Assembly (NCBI GenBank): GCA_004005435.1
Contig: RZWH01000009.1
Coordinates: 1-64,000, forward strand
Source: Rhodobacteraceae bacterium CCMM004
GTDB lineage: Bacteria; Pseudomonadota; Alphaproteobacteria; Rhodobacterales; Rhodobacteraceae
Length of the DNA stretch: 64,000 bases
Reading direction: 5' to 3'
A model generated the notes under the pieces. The model made no database searches. It was given only the letters and a program-made list of their open reading frames with translations, and was not told where the DNA came from. This document shows positions 63,991 to 64,000 of the stretch, in pieces (the first letter of the stretch is position 1; each line of letters begins with the position of its first letter). The position numbers were made by a program, and so were the translations under genes.

Positions 63991-63998
63991 TGTCGACA
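63991..63998. promoter_or_regulatory. TGTCGACA operator candidate upstream of the enolase-superfamily gene
   Basis: TGTCGACA at the window edge lies about 20 bases from the start codon and shares the flanks CATTT-N-T and GT with the site at 57611-57618. Confidence 0.5.
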
Positions 63999-64000
63999 GT

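Overview
The window is GC-rich (about two thirds G+C), with dense operons whose genes often overlap by ATGA or GTGA, a TRAP transporter, two peptide-type ABC transporters, a beta-keto acid cleavage enzyme, DUF2783 proteins and FNR-type boxes. This fits an alphaproteobacterium, most likely of the Rhodobacteraceae (Roseobacter/Rhodobacter group). The taxon is inferred from gene content and style only; no rRNA or tRNA gene is visible. The window reads as accessory catabolic DNA: three or four uptake-and-degradation gene sets separated by a decaying insertion-sequence region.

Region 1 (1-11956), aromatic ring degradation. An IS5-family element has removed the start of a flavin oxidoreductase gene, and a second decayed IS5 end follows. 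A leftward gene set (IclR regulator, stand-alone FMN adenylyltransferase, flavin reductase, intradiol dioxygenase, muconate cycloisomerase, LysR regulator, LigB-type dioxygenase) is divergent from a rightward one (HpaB-type flavin monooxygenase, a small orphan protein, an alpha/beta hydrolase, a 44-residue Cys protein, a beta-keto acid cleavage enzyme). Together they suggest hydroxylation of a phenol, ortho-cleavage, lactonisation, hydrolysis, and a last step that could split 3-oxoadipate without the usual CoA-transferase and thiolase. A 16-bp dyad occurs both in the divergent promoter and ahead of the dioxygenase gene.

Region 2 (11957-23313), decaying and miscellaneous genes. A two-gene alpha/beta hydrolase module is present twice in inverted orientation: a broken copy (12396-14145), ended by nested IS3-family debris (14146-15672), and an intact copy (15838-18218). 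A membrane-anchored hydrolase, a small lipoprotein, a lysozyme-inhibitor-like protein, a CPBP protease and a dead M28 peptidase follow.

Region 3 (23314-36008), homogentisate pathway. Genes for homogentisate dioxygenase, maleylacetoacetate isomerase and fumarylacetoacetase are grouped with two paralogous FAD monooxygenase-DUF2783 pairs, a VOC protein, an unusual metallo-beta-lactamase-fold protein, a TRAP transporter and two MarR regulators. Five copies of a CGTTGCA-N2-TGCAACG dyad lie in the two control regions, one of them exactly between the -35 and -10 of hmgA. A perfect FNR box sits in the other control region.

Region 4 (36231-52156), one rightward run of about 16 kb: GntR regulator, complete Dpp-type ABC transporter, gamma-glutamyltransferase-like enzyme, DUF1028 protein, amidase, and a second Dpp-type transporter with a fused double ATPase. 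It looks built for importing and hydrolysing gamma-glutamyl or amide compounds.

Region 5 (52175-56305), leftward stress-type genes: HTH protein, alcohol dehydrogenase, Kef-type antiporter and double-domain Usp, with an FNR-like box upstream.

Region 6 (56650-64000), amino/imino acid or sugar acid catabolism: a three-subunit flavin/iron-sulfur dehydrogenase, class III aminotransferase, DHDPS-family lyase, FadR-type regulator and an enolase-superfamily protein. The palindrome TGTCGACA lies upstream of both the lyase and the enolase-superfamily gene and probably marks the FadR-type regulator's operator.
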